Made by a program: the position numbers and the translations under genes. Positions 43,771-52,275 of a DNA stretch of 64,000 nt are shown piece after piece (within the stretch, counting starts at the first letter, position 1; the number at the start of each line of letters is the position of its first letter). Source of the stretch: Cellulosimicrobium sp. Marseille-Q4280 (GTDB lineage: Bacteria > Actinomycetota > Actinomycetes > Actinomycetales > Cellulomonadaceae); assembly GCF_943181405.1 (NCBI RefSeq), contig NZ_CALPBY010000002.1:670920-734919 (forward strand), given 5' to 3'. Under the pieces are notes generated by a model, which saw nothing but the letters and a program-made list of their open reading frames with translations, was not told the origin of the DNA and searched no databases.

Positions 43771-45927
43771 ATGGAACCGAGGGAGCCGCGGCCCGCACGC
43801 CCGCCGGACCGGACCGGAGTCACCGTCCGGGACGGCGTGCGGCTCCCCTGGGCCGTCCACGGCAGCGGGGCGCCCACGGTGGTCCTGCTGCCCACCTGGT
43901 CCCTCGTGCGGTCCCGGTTCTGGAAGGCCCAGGTGCCCTACCTCTCCCGGTCCTCCCGCGTCGTCACCTTCGACGGCCGCGGCAGCGGGGACGCCGGCCG
44001 GCCCGAGGGCGCCGCGGCCTACACCGACGAGCAGTACGCCGCGGACGCCGCCGCGGTCCTCGACGCCACCGGGACCGACCGGGCCGTCGTCGTGGGGTAC
44101 TCCTGCGGGGCGGCCTGGGCGGTCCACCTGGCCGTGGCCCACCCGGCACGCGTGCTGGGGATCGTCGCCATCGCACCCTCGTGCGGGCTGGCCGTCTCGA
44201 TGCCGGAGCGCGAGCGGTACGCGTGGGACGGCCACCACGACACCACGGAGGGCTGGGCCAAGTACAGCAAGGAGTACTGGCTCGGCGGCGGCTACGACGA
44301 CTACGTCGACTTCTTCGCCCGGAAGATGTTCACCGAGCCCCACTCCACCAAGCAGGTCGAGGACGTCGTCGCGTGGGCCCACGAGGTCAGCCCGCAGACG
44401 CTCGCCGACACCACGGCCGGGCGGCTCGGGCTCGAGGGCGCCACCCGGACGCCGCTCGACCCCCTGTGCGAGCAGGTGCGCTGCCCGGTGCTCGTCGTGC
44501 ACGGCACCCAGGACGCCGTCCGTCCCGCCGCCATCGGGGAGCGGCTCGCCGCGCTCACCGGGGGCGAGCTCGTCCTGGTCGACGGCGGCGGGCACGGGCT
44601 GCCGGCACGCGACCCGGTCCGGACCAACCTGCTCGTCCGGGAGTTCGTCGAGCGGATCGCGGCCAGGGAGACCCGGCCGCCGCCCCGCCGTCGGACCTGG
44701 ACGCGTGCGCAGCGCCGGCGCCGCCGGGCCCTGTACCTGTCCTCCCCGATCGGCCTCGGCCACGCCCGGCGCGACCTCGCCGTCGCGCGCGGGCTGCGCG
44801 AGCACCACCCGGACCTCGAGGTCGACTGGTTGACCCAGCACCCGGTGACCCGCGTGCTCGCCGACGCCGGCGAGCGGGTGCACCCGGCCTCGGCGTGGCT
44901 CGCCAACGAGTCGGCCCACGTCGAGGACGAGTCCGCCGACCACGACCTGCACGCGTTCCAGGCGATCCGCCGGATGGACGAGATCATGGTGAACAACTTC
45001 ATGGTGTTCGCCGACGTCGTGGCGGACGGCGACTACGACCTCGTCGTCGGGGACGAGGCGTGGGACGTCGACCACTTCCTCCACGAGAACCCCGAGCTCA
45101 AGCGGTTCTCGTTCGCCTGGATGACGGACTTCGTCGGCTGGGTCCCGATGCCGGACGGCGGTGCCCGCGAGGCGGCGCTCACCGCGGACTACAATGCGGA
45201 GATGGTCGAGCAGAGGGCGCGCTATCGGCGGGTGCGGGACCGCTCGTTCTTCGTCGGCGAACCGGCGGACGTCGTCGACCTCCCGCTCGGTCCCGGCCTC
45301 CCGGGGATCCGGGAGTGGACCGAGGACAACTTCGACTTCGCCGGCTACGTCACGGGGTTCGTCCCACCGACCGTGGCGGAGCGCGAGGACCTGCGGCACC
45401 GTCTGGGCTACGGCCCCGACGACGTGCTGTGCGTCGTCACCGTCGGTGGTTCCGGCGTTGGGACCTCGCTGCTGCGGCGCGTGCTCGACGCCGTCCCGGC
45501 CGCCCGACGGCTGGTCGACGGGCTGCACGTCCTCGTCGTGACCGGGCCCCGGATCGACCCCGCGAGCCTGCCGCGTCAGACCGGCGTCACGTACCGCGGC
45601 TACGTCCCGGAGCTGTACCGGCACCTGGCCGCGTCCGACCTCGCCGTCGTGCAGGGCGGGCTGACGACGTGCATGGAGCTCGCCGCCGCGGGCACGCCGT
45701 TCCTCTACGTCCCGCTGCGCCATCACTTCGAGCAGAACGTCCACGTCCGGCACCGGCTCGAGCGCTACGGCGCGGGCCGGTGCGTCGAGTACGCCGAGGC
45801 GTCCGACCCGGACGCGCTCGCTGCGGCGATGGTGGCCGAGCTCTCCGGCGGGCGCGACCGGCGCACCCTGCCGGTCGAGACGGGTGGCGCCGCGCGCGCC
45901 GCCGCGATGCTCGCCGAGCTGCTCTGA
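43771..45927 (+). CDS. Alpha/beta hydrolase fused to a GT-B glycosyltransferase
   Basis: The ATG at 43771 follows AGGAGTAGGA; a TTG six bases earlier is an alternative. The 718-residue protein joins two enzymes. Residues ~20-305 are an alpha/beta hydrolase with nucleophile elbow GYSCG near residue 112, acid in HGTQDAVRP and histidine in GGGHGLPA. After an Arg-rich linker (~305-325), residues ~325-718 resemble a MurG/MGT-type GT-B enzyme: YLSSPIGLGHARRDL at the start and QGGLTTCMELAAAGTPFLY with HHFEQN at the donor site. No signal or membrane segment is seen. It may act on a small molecule or lipid together with the adjacent methyltransferase. Natural product or resistance chemistry is a guess. 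Confidence 0.85.
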   Translation: MEPREPRPARPPDRTGVTVRDGVRLPWAVHGSGAPTVVLLPTWSLVRSRFWKAQVPYLSRSSRVVTFDGRGSGDAGRPEGAAAYTDEQYAADAAAVLDATGTDRAVVVGYSCGAAWAVHLAVAHPARVLGIVAIAPSCGLAVSMPERERYAWDGHHDTTEGWAKYSKEYWLGGGYDDYVDFFARKMFTEPHSTKQVEDVVAWAHEVSPQTLADTTAGRLGLEGATRTPLDPLCEQVRCPVLVVHGTQDAVRPAAIGERLAALTGGELVLVDGGGHGLPARDPVRTNLLVREFVERIAARETRPPPRRRTWTRAQRRRRRALYLSSPIGLGHARRDLAVARGLREHHPDLEVDWLTQHPVTRVLADAGERVHPASAWLANESAHVEDESADHDLHAFQAIRRMDEIMVNNFMVFADVVADGDYDLVVGDEAWDVDHFLHENPELKRFSFAWMTDFVGWVPMPDGGAREAALTADYNAEMVEQRARYRRVRDRSFFVGEPADVVDLPLGPGLPGIREWTEDNFDFAGYVTGFVPPTVAEREDLRHRLGYGPDDVLCVVTVGGSGVGTSLLRRVLDAVPAARRLVDGLHVLVVTGPRIDPASLPRQTGVTYRGYVPELYRHLAASDLAVVQGGLTTCMELAAAGTPFLYVPLRHHFEQNVHVRHRLERYGAGRCVEYAEASDPDALAAAMVAELSGGRDRRTLPVETGGAARAAAMLAELL

Positions 45928-46108
45928 GCCGCCCGACCTGTGACCCACGACCGCGCCGCGGGCGGACGGCTCGTGCGACCATCGGCCGGTGCGCACCGAC
46001 GACGCCGCTGACGCGAGCACGCGCGCACGACCGGCCGGCCGGAGCTGCACGAGCACGCGGCGATGTACCGACGGGACGCCGGGCGCTCGCCGTCGTGGGG
46101 ACCCGCCG

Positions 46109-46843
46109 TCAGCGGCTGACGGGCATGAGGTCCACGGGCTCGCCGGCGACGAGTCGTGCGAGCAGGTCGAGGTCGACCAGCTCGAGGGACGGCGTGCGGC
46201 TCAGGCCGGGAGCCGGTTCGACCGGGACCACCGCCTCGACGCCGAGCGTCGCGGCGCCCGAGGCGAGCGCGGACGCGATCCCCGCCGGCGAGTCCTCGAT
46301 CGCGACGCAGCGCGCGACGTCGACGCCCAGGCGCTCCGCCGCGAGCAGGTACGGCTCCGGGTCGGGCTTGCCGCGCTCGACCTCGTCCCCGCACACGAGC
46401 ACCTGGAACGCGTCCGCCGGCGCGAGCGCCGCGACGGGTTCCGCGAGCTCGCGGTAGGACATCGTCACGAGAGCGCACGGGACGCCCGCCTCGCGCAGCG
46501 ACCCCAGCAGCTCGCGCGCGCCCGGCTGCCACGGCACCTCGACGCGGACCTGGTCGATCACCCGGCCGATGAGGAACTGCACGATCTCCTCCACGGGCAG
46601 GTCGACGCCGCCGCGCTCGCGGATGATCTGCGCCGAGGTGAGCAGCGGGTTGCCGACGAGGGACATCGCGTCCTCATGGGTCCAGGTGCCGCCGTGCGCG
46701 TCCACGAGCTCGTGCTCCGCCGCGATCCAGTACGGCTCGGTGTCGACGAGCGTGCCGTCCATGTCCCACAGCACGGCGGCGGGCAGACCCTCAACTGGTG
46801 CGGCGCCCTGACCTGCAGAAACGTCGTTCAACGAGAGGGTCAA
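46109..46843 (-). CDS. HAD-superfamily hydrolase with island-supplied start
   Basis: The 244-residue protein has HAD motif I DMDGTLVDTE near residues 28-37, motif II VTMSYRE, motif III lysine in ERGKPDPEPY and motif IV AIEDSPAG. This is the beta-phosphoglucomutase-like phosphatase subgroup; the substrate is unknown. The start is TTG at 46843, seven bases after AGGAG. The first ~19 residues (to about GLPAAVLWD) derive from DNA inside the proposed island. The native start appears to have been left at 63725. Expression may therefore now depend on island sequences. Confidence 0.85.
   Translation of the reverse strand: MTLSLNDVSAGQGAAPVEGLPAAVLWDMDGTLVDTEPYWIAAEHELVDAHGGTWTHEDAMSLVGNPLLTSAQIIRERGGVDLPVEEIVQFLIGRVIDQVRVEVPWQPGARELLGSLREAGVPCALVTMSYRELAEPVAALAPADAFQVLVCGDEVERGKPDPEPYLLAAERLGVDVARCVAIEDSPAGIASALASGAATLGVEAVVPVEPAPGLSRTPSLELVDLDLLARLVAGEPVDLMPVSR
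46758..46771. repeat. Attachment-site core, left (attL)
   Basis: TCCATGTCCCACAG is identical to 63682-63695. It lies in codons for L-W-D-M of the HAD gene. Flanking bases on the outer side of each copy still code for the same peptide with synonymous changes, as expected if the element carries its own version of the target gene's 5' end. Confidence 0.65.
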
Positions 46844-46861
46844 CGTGTGCTCCTGTAGTCG

Positions 46862-46884
46862 CGGTGCATCAAACGGTGCATCAA
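46862..46884. repeat. Paired direct repeats, probable integrase arm sites (left)
   Basis: CGGTGCATCAA occurs at 46862 and again at 46874, a period of 12. Matching copies are near the right end (63534, 63546). The pair lies 91 bases from the core, between the HAD start and the excisionase gene. Paired arm-type sites with such spacing are typical of tyrosine integrases. Confidence 0.55.
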
Positions 46885-46958
46885 GCGAGGGTATCGGCAA
46901 CGCCCGGCATAGAGGTCGGGCAATCTGGACATCGGCGTTCGCCGCACATATACGACCC

Positions 46959-47189
46959 ATGACGAACAACACCATCGCGCCCAAGATCAGCTCCTGGGCG
47001 GAGCTGTGGGCGACCGACCGCGAGGTCCTCAACGTAGGCGAGGTCGCCTCACTCTTAGGCGTCGATCCGAGAACCGTCTCCTCGTCTGTCCACGCCGGCG
47101 AACTGCCCGGCACCCGCCTCGGGCGCCGACTGCTCATCCCTCGCGCTCCGCTGCTCGACCGCCTGGGCGTCAGGGCACCCGCGGCATGA
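46959..47189 (+). CDS. Excisionase-like MerR/helix-turn-helix protein
   Basis: The 76-residue protein has LNVGEVASLLGVDPRTVSSS followed by GELPGTRLGRRLLIPRAPLL, the HTH_17/excisionase pattern. Its stop overlaps the integrase start as ATGA, the normal xis-int order. TATACG at 46949-46954 lies 4 bases before the ATG, with CTGGAC 18 bases further up. If this is the promoter, the message would be nearly leaderless. Confidence 0.85.
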   Translation: MTNNTIAPKISSWAELWATDREVLNVGEVASLLGVDPRTVSSSVHAGELPGTRLGRRLLIPRAPLLDRLGVRAPAA

Positions 47190-48470
47190 GCGCCGAGGAG
47201 AAGATGTCGCGACGCAGGTACGGCGAAGGATCGATCTCCCTACCGGACTCGCACCGGTGCGCAGCGCTACCGCATCCAGTGGTACGAGCCGCGCGACTTC
47301 AAGAACCCGGAACGCGGTAAGCACGCCGTGGGCAGGGCCGGCTTCCTGACTGAGGACGAGGCGCGCCTAGAGCTCAAACGCCGCCAGGTCGCCCTTGCCG
47401 ATGGCAAAGCCAGGCCGGCATCGGGCGACAAGTTGACTTTCGACACGTACGCGCGGAGGTGGCTGGCCGGTCACTCCGTCGGAGAAAACACGCGCGCGTA
47501 CGTCTCGCGGGTCATCGACGACGTCGAGTCGCATATTGGACGCCTGCGCCTGGCCGACATCCTCCCCAGCGACCTCGCGGCGACGTACCGCGCCTTGGAG
47601 GCAGGTGTCGGCCGCGCATCCACAACGAAGGGCGGCGGTCCTCTCGCGCAGTCAACCGTCGCGCGCTACGCGGGCTGGCTCGTCACCATCTTCAACGCCG
47701 CGATCGAGGATGGCTTGATTGCCAAGAACCCAGCCTCAAACCGGCGCTCGGGAAGACCCAAGGGCTCAGTGGCCAAGCGCAAGAAGCCGATCGTGGTTTG
47801 GACCCCCGAGCAGGCCAGGCACTTCTGCTCCTGGGCGAGCGCCACGCAACAGCACTGGGCGGACGCGTACGAGATCCTCGTCCGCACGGGCCTGCGCATC
47901 GGCGAGCTGTTCGGACTCGAGTGGCCGGACATCGACCTGTCCCGCGCGACGTTGACGGTCGCTCGACAGGTGCGGACAGTTCCCGGGAACGGTGAAGATC
48001 GGCAGCGGCTCGCTCCGCCCAAGGGCGGGCGAATCCGCACGATCCGCCTGGACAACACGTCGGTACGCATCTTGCAGGAGCTCCGCCGCAAACAGATGTC
48101 AGCTCAGCAGAGCCCTCGTCTCACGCGTCACGCGGTGTTCATCGACCGCCCAGGGGCGAAGGCCACCAAGGCTGCCTTTCTGCACGCTCTGCACCGCGCT
48201 CAGGACCAATACGCGGCAGCGCACCCAGACGTGATCTTGCCGCGGGTGTGCACGCACGACCTGCGGCACACCCACGCGTCGCTGCTGCTCAGCGCGAACA
48301 TCGACATCAAAGTCATTCAGGAACGTCTCGGACACGCCACTGCCAAGCTCACACTCGACACCTACGCGCACCTCATGCCGAACGCGCACCACACCGCGAT
48401 GAGCAAGCTGAGCAACATGCTTGACGCTCTGCCGGGGAGTGAAGACGTGGCAGGCCGTGAGGTCACCTAG
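47186..48470 (+). pseudogene. Tyrosine integrase with N-terminal frameshift
   Basis: The start ATGAGCGCC overlaps the excisionase gene. The frame reads MSRRRYGEGSIS and then is lost at a CCC run (47238-47240). Removing one C restores ...GSISYRTRTGAQRYRIQW and joins the long downstream frame. The rest is an intact phage-type integrase: core-binding domain from ~47430, catalytic Arg in RTGLRIGELFGLEW, HDLRHTHASLLLS with His and Arg, LGHATAKLTLDTYAHLM with His and Tyr. A GTG at 47328 could make a shortened protein without the N-terminal arm-binding domain. It may be a real mutation or a sequence error. Confidence 0.85.
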
Positions 48471-48839
48471 CGGCTAGACACCACGCCGGACTGTCTTGTC
48501 AGAAGACCGCGCCAGGTGCCGATCGCCAACGCTCGTCGGAGCTGCGTCTGACCACTCAAATCACTCCCCCACATGCGCTCTGCGTACTTGCACCGGACAA
48601 ATTCCTCGCAGCGCCGGGTCTATGAACTTCCCGCCCGTGTCGGCGATGCGTCGTCTGGCGCAAGAGCGTGACGTCGAGCCGGGAGGCGTATTGGTGCGTG
48701 GCGTTCCAGCGCGTAGTACCCGTTCGTCGCGGCTGTGGGTAACCGAACTAAGGTTGCGTCTCACGCGAGCGACGTAGTTAGCAACGAGAGGCCCCTATGA
48801 CCAGCATCCCTCCGCTTCACGTCCGCCACGTCTTCTCGC
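48471..48839. other. Gap without a convincing gene
   Basis: This stretch is less GC-rich than the core genome. Open frames at 48496-48777 (+) and 48561-48764 (-) have no recognisable features and no good ribosome-binding site. An ATG at 48797 opens only a short frame. Confidence 0.5.
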
Positions 48840-49085
48840 GTGCGTCCGCGGCTCGAGGCCGACCTGACCACCGCGCGCGGCGATCTGCTCCTTGAGCGCG
48901 ACCTGATCCTGATCGTCACGATGCTCGGCGACCGGGTCCTCACCCCGCTCGCCGTGATTGCTGTGCAGCAGGAGCTGCGCACCCAGGTGAGCGCCGGGAT
49001 GATCACCAGCCCCGAGCACCTGATCGACGAGGCGATGACATCCATTAGCCTCCGCTCAGTGATGCTGGGCGAGCCGCTGGCATGA
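48840..49085 (+). CDS. Small hypothetical protein upstream of DUF2637
   Basis: The GTG-started frame encodes 81 residues: RLEADLTTARGDLLLERDL, MLGDRVLTPLAVIAVQQEL and SPEHLIDEAMTS. Composition is protein-like. Its stop overlaps the DUF2637 start as ATGA, which supports translation. No ribosome-binding site is clear, so it may have lost its 5' end. Function unknown; probably part of a former plasmid-type transfer module. Confidence 0.5.
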   Translation: MRPRLEADLTTARGDLLLERDLILIVTMLGDRVLTPLAVIAVQQELRTQVSAGMITSPEHLIDEAMTSISLRSVMLGEPLA

Positions 49086-49330
49086 GCCGGCGCGCACGTT
49101 GCGCGCCGCCAGTCACGCGCGCGGCGCTCACCAGCGCGCTGGTCGGCACCGCGGTGATCGCCGTCGGCGCGTTCTGGCTGGGCTTCTACGCGCTCACCGA
49201 CCTGGCGCTGCGCTCCGACGTGCCGCGCGAGCAGGCGTGGGTGTGGCCGCTCATCGTCGACGGCGTGATCATCGTGTCGACCGTCGCGGTGTTCGCGCTG
49301 CGCGGTCACTCGCGAGCGATCACGGCCTAA
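49082..49330 (+). pseudogene. DUF2637 protein, 3' end cut by IS481 element
   Basis: The 82 residues show the DUF2637 pattern: membrane helices with GAFWLGFYALTDLALRSDV and AWVWPLIVDGVIIVSTVAV. DUF2637 proteins occur on actinomycete plasmids and integrative elements and are often compared with spread proteins. The frame stops two bases before the left inverted repeat of the IS481-type element; full-size members continue with a cytoplasmic domain, so this copy is probably truncated. Confidence 0.7.
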
Positions 49331-50322
49331 CTGTGATGTCCAGGGAGGTTGGTCAGCCGGCTGACCGGTGGCTGGTTGCCGATCGCGCTGTGGAGCCTGT
49401 GGTGATTGTAGAAGTGGAGCCATCCGGGTAGCGCGGCGCGGCGTTCGGTCTCTGAGGCGTAGAAGCGGGCGTAGGCCCACCCGTCGGCGAGCGTGCGGTG
49501 GAAGCGTTCGATCTTGCCGTTGGTCTGCGGGCGGTAGGGCCGGGTTCGCTTGTGCTTGATCCCCAGCCTTGTGCAGGCGTCGCGCCAGGCGTGGGAGCGG
49601 TAGGCCGACCCGTTGTCGGACAGCACCTGCTCGACGTGCACCCCGCGTGCGGCGAACCAGGTCACGGCGCGTTCGAGCACGTCGACCGCGGTTGCGCCCT
49701 TCTCGTCGGACCGGATCTCGGCGTAGGCGAGTCGGGAGTGGTCGTCGATCACGGTGTGCAGGTAGGCGGTGCCGATGCTCGGGTTGCCCTTGGCCGTGCG
49801 GCCTGTGCGTAGAGCGGTTGCTGCTTGGTTCCGGTAGCCCTGTTGCCGCCCGACGTAGCGCCACCCGCCCCCGTCGGGGATATTGCCGAACTTGGTGACG
49901 TCGACATGGATCAGTGAGCCGGGATGGTCATGCTCGTAGCGGCGCAATGGTTCGCCGGTGACCCGATCGATCCGGGTGAGCCGGTTGATCCGGCACCGCA
50001 CCAGCACCGCATGGACCGTGGAGGCGGGCATGTGCAGGCGCCCGGCTATCTGGACCGGTCCCAACCGGTGTCGCCACCGCAGCCGCACGACCTGCTTGAC
50101 CAGATGTTGCGGGGTGCGGGTCGGGCTGTGGTGCGGGCGCGAACTGCGATCGGCCATCCCGGCCACGCCCTCGGTGCGATATCGCTCGGCCCACTTCCTC
50201 GCGGTGCGGGCCGAGACCATGAACATCTTCGCCGCGGCCGTGTAGGTCCAGCCGGACTCGACGACCAGCCGCGCCAGCCGCAGTCGTGTTCTCGGGGTGA
50301 GCAGGGCGTTAGCGTGTGACAC
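49327..50322 (-). CDS. IS481-family transposase
   Basis: The GTG-started protein (SHANALLTPRTRLRLARLVV) has 331 residues. An N-terminal helix-turn-helix (YTAAAKMFMVSARTARKWAERY) is followed by the rve DDE domain: Asp in HVDVTKFGNI, Asp in VLSDNGSAYRS and Glu in NGKIERFHRT. The frame runs through the inverted repeat, and its TAG stop is formed by flanking DNA outside the element. It appears intact and could be active. Confidence 0.88.
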   Translation of the reverse strand: MSHANALLTPRTRLRLARLVVESGWTYTAAAKMFMVSARTARKWAERYRTEGVAGMADRSSRPHHSPTRTPQHLVKQVVRLRWRHRLGPVQIAGRLHMPASTVHAVLVRCRINRLTRIDRVTGEPLRRYEHDHPGSLIHVDVTKFGNIPDGGGWRYVGRQQGYRNQAATALRTGRTAKGNPSIGTAYLHTVIDDHSRLAYAEIRSDEKGATAVDVLERAVTWFAARGVHVEQVLSDNGSAYRSHAWRDACTRLGIKHKRTRPYRPQTNGKIERFHRTLADGWAYARFYASETERRAALPGWLHFYNHHRLHSAIGNQPPVSRLTNLPGHHS

Positions 50323-50447
50323 GAAGGCCTCCGGCGGGTGGAAGTGGTTCCTCGACAGCTCCACTTCACAACCGGAGGCCTTCGTCATCCGGTAACCCGC
50401 CCCCGTGTCGTCATCACGGGATCCGGACAACCTCCCTGGACATCACA
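49332..50447. mobile_element. IS481-family insertion sequence
   Basis: The 1116-base element is bounded by perfect 20-base inverted repeats, TGTGATGTCCAGGGAGGTTG at 49332-49351 and its complement at 50428-50447. Ends in TGT...ACA are usual for the family. No clear target duplication is present (CTAAC left, ACTAG right). It separates a truncated DUF2637 gene from a truncated acetyltransferase gene, so the insertion probably came with a deletion. Confidence 0.85.
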
Positions 50448-50452
50448 ACTAG

Positions 50453-50650
50453 GCGCGAGGCGAGGGCGTGGGTTCGGCGCTGCTCGCCGACGCCGTCGCC
50501 CGCCATGGCGTGACCCGAGTGGACGTGAACGAGCAGAACCCTGGCGCGCTCGGCTTCTACCTACACCGCGGCTTCCAGGAGGCGGGACGCAGCCCGCTCG
50601 ACTCCGACGGTCGGCCCTACCCGATCGTGCACCTGCGCCTACCCGTCTGA
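50453..50650 (+). pseudogene. GNAT acetyltransferase remnant
   Basis: About 65 residues remain: ARGEGVGSALLADAVA is the acetyl-CoA motif (RGxGxG), and NPGALGFYLHRGFQEAG is the usual GNAT C-terminal half. The N-terminal half is missing at the IS481 right end. No start codon is supported. Confidence 0.7.
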
Positions 50651-50664
50651 CACGTGCGACTTAG

Positions 50665-52139
50665 TACTACAACTGTAGATTGTGACCGTGACCTGCGGTG
50701 ATGCCGTGAGACGGGGTGGACGCAGCGCGGCTACCGCGTCAGGGTTCGTTGCTTGTGTGGAACATATCGCCCGTGGCGGTGGCCGCGGAACACAAGGTAG
50801 CGGCCAGTAGGTGGGAAGCGGAGTTCGCGTCTGCGGTGGGACGGGTATCGGGCCGGTTCGCCCGGCGTGAGCCGCTCGCCCACGCGCGCGATCTGGTTGC
50901 CGGGCTGGTCGCGCCGTTGGAGCGCAAGAACTGTTGGATGATCGCCGAGCACGCCGGTCACGCGAGCCCGCACGGGCTGCAGCACCTGCTCGGGCGGGCG
51001 GTCTGGGACGCCGACGGTGTGCGGGACGACGTTCGCGAGTACGTGCTGGACCATCTCGCCGACCCGGGTGCGGTGCTCGTGATCGATGAGACGGGGGACC
51101 TGAAGAAGGGCACCGCGACGGTCGGGGTGCAGCGTCAGTACACCGGCACCGCGGGACGGATCGAGAACGCGCAGGTTGCGGTCTACCTGACCTACGCCGC
51201 GCCGGGCGGGCACGCGTTCATCGACCGGGCGTTGTATCTGCCGAAGTCCTGGTGCGACGACGCTGGTAGGCGCCGGCGGGCTGGCGTCCCGGACTATGTG
51301 CGGTTCGCGACCAAGCCCGCGTTGGCCGCGGGGATGATCGAGCGCGCCGTCACGGCTGGGACCCCGGCGTCGTAGGTCGCCGACGACGAAGTCTACGGCG
51401 GCGACGCGAAGCTGCGCGCCGCTATCCGCGGCCACGGCATGGGGTATGTCATGCAGATCGCCGCCACCCGACAGGTGGCCTCCCGGGCCGGGAAGCTGCC
51501 CGTGCAGGATCTGGCAGCGAGCATGCCCGCTGCGGTGTGGCAGACATACTCCGCCGGCGAGGGATCCAAGGGGCCGCGCTACTACTCCTGGGCCCTGATC
51601 AGCATCGAGCCCGAACCCGAGGCCCCCGACGCCGCCACTGACGAGAACGAGCCAGCCACGGGCGGTGAGCAGATGCTGCTGGTGCTGGTGCGTCGCAACG
51701 ACGCCACCGGCGAGCTCGCCTATCACCTGTGCCACGCCCCGAGGCCGGTGCCGATGCGCACCCTGGTGCGCGTGGCCGGGCAGCGGTGGCGCATCGAGGA
51801 GAACTTCCAGGCGGCCAAGGGCATGGTCGGGCTCGACCAACACCAGGTCCGACGCTGGGACTCCTGGCACCGGTGGACCACCCTGGCCATGCTCGCCCAC
51901 GCGTTCCTGACCGTCCTAGCCGCCACGATCCGTGACGCCGAGAACGACCAGCACGGCCTGATCGCGATCACCGTTGCCGAAGCACGCCGCCTGTTCACCA
52001 CCGTCGACGTCGCCACCCGCGATCTCCATAACGTCCTGGCCTGGTCCAGCTGGCGAAGACGACACCAAGCCCGAGCCCGCACCGCGCACTACCACCGTCG
52101 CATCACCGCAGGTCACGGTCACGATCTACGGCTGTAGTA
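50665..52139. mobile_element. IS701-family insertion sequence
   Basis: Imperfect inverted repeats of about 37 bases (50665-50702 and 52101-52139; three mismatches) bound a 1475-base element. The flanks are TTAG on the left and CTAG on the right, each fitting the YTAR target pattern reported for this family but differing by one base. The transposase has an internal stop, so this copy is probably inactive. Confidence 0.8.
50716..52137 (+). pseudogene. IS701-family transposase with in-frame TAG
   Basis: The frame encodes a DDE transposase: VLVIDETGDLKKGTATVGVQ (first Asp), then the second-aspartate region V.DDEVYGGDAKLR and RIEENFQAAKGMVGLDQHQVR with the Glu. A TAG at 51373-51375 interrupts PAS-VADDEVYG, where relatives usually have tryptophan (TGG). 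One base change explains it. Reading resumes in the same frame to 52137. The exact start is uncertain (GTG codons at 50716 and 50752). Confidence 0.8.
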
Positions 52140-52275
52140 CTAGCCATCGGCAGCCCCGTCAACGGCAAGCCGATAGCCTCTGATATGTCACATTGATCGG
52201 ATTTGGCTGCCGTGCTTGTGGGTCAGCGCCCTGGGCTCAACTGTCGTTGTCCCTCCTGCCTGGCATGCTGCACAC

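Noticed and set aside
45928-46108. Possible acetyltransferase remnant after the fusion gene
   Set aside because: ELHEHAAMYRRDAG is suggestive, but the stretch is short and has no supported start or motif.
46758-46771. tRNA gene as integration target
   Set aside because: No tRNA-like fold or T-loop sequence is seen at either island end; the core lies within HAD-coding sequence.
48496-48777. 93-codon plus-strand ORF after the integrase
   Set aside because: No ribosome-binding site, no recognisable motif and shadow-like composition.
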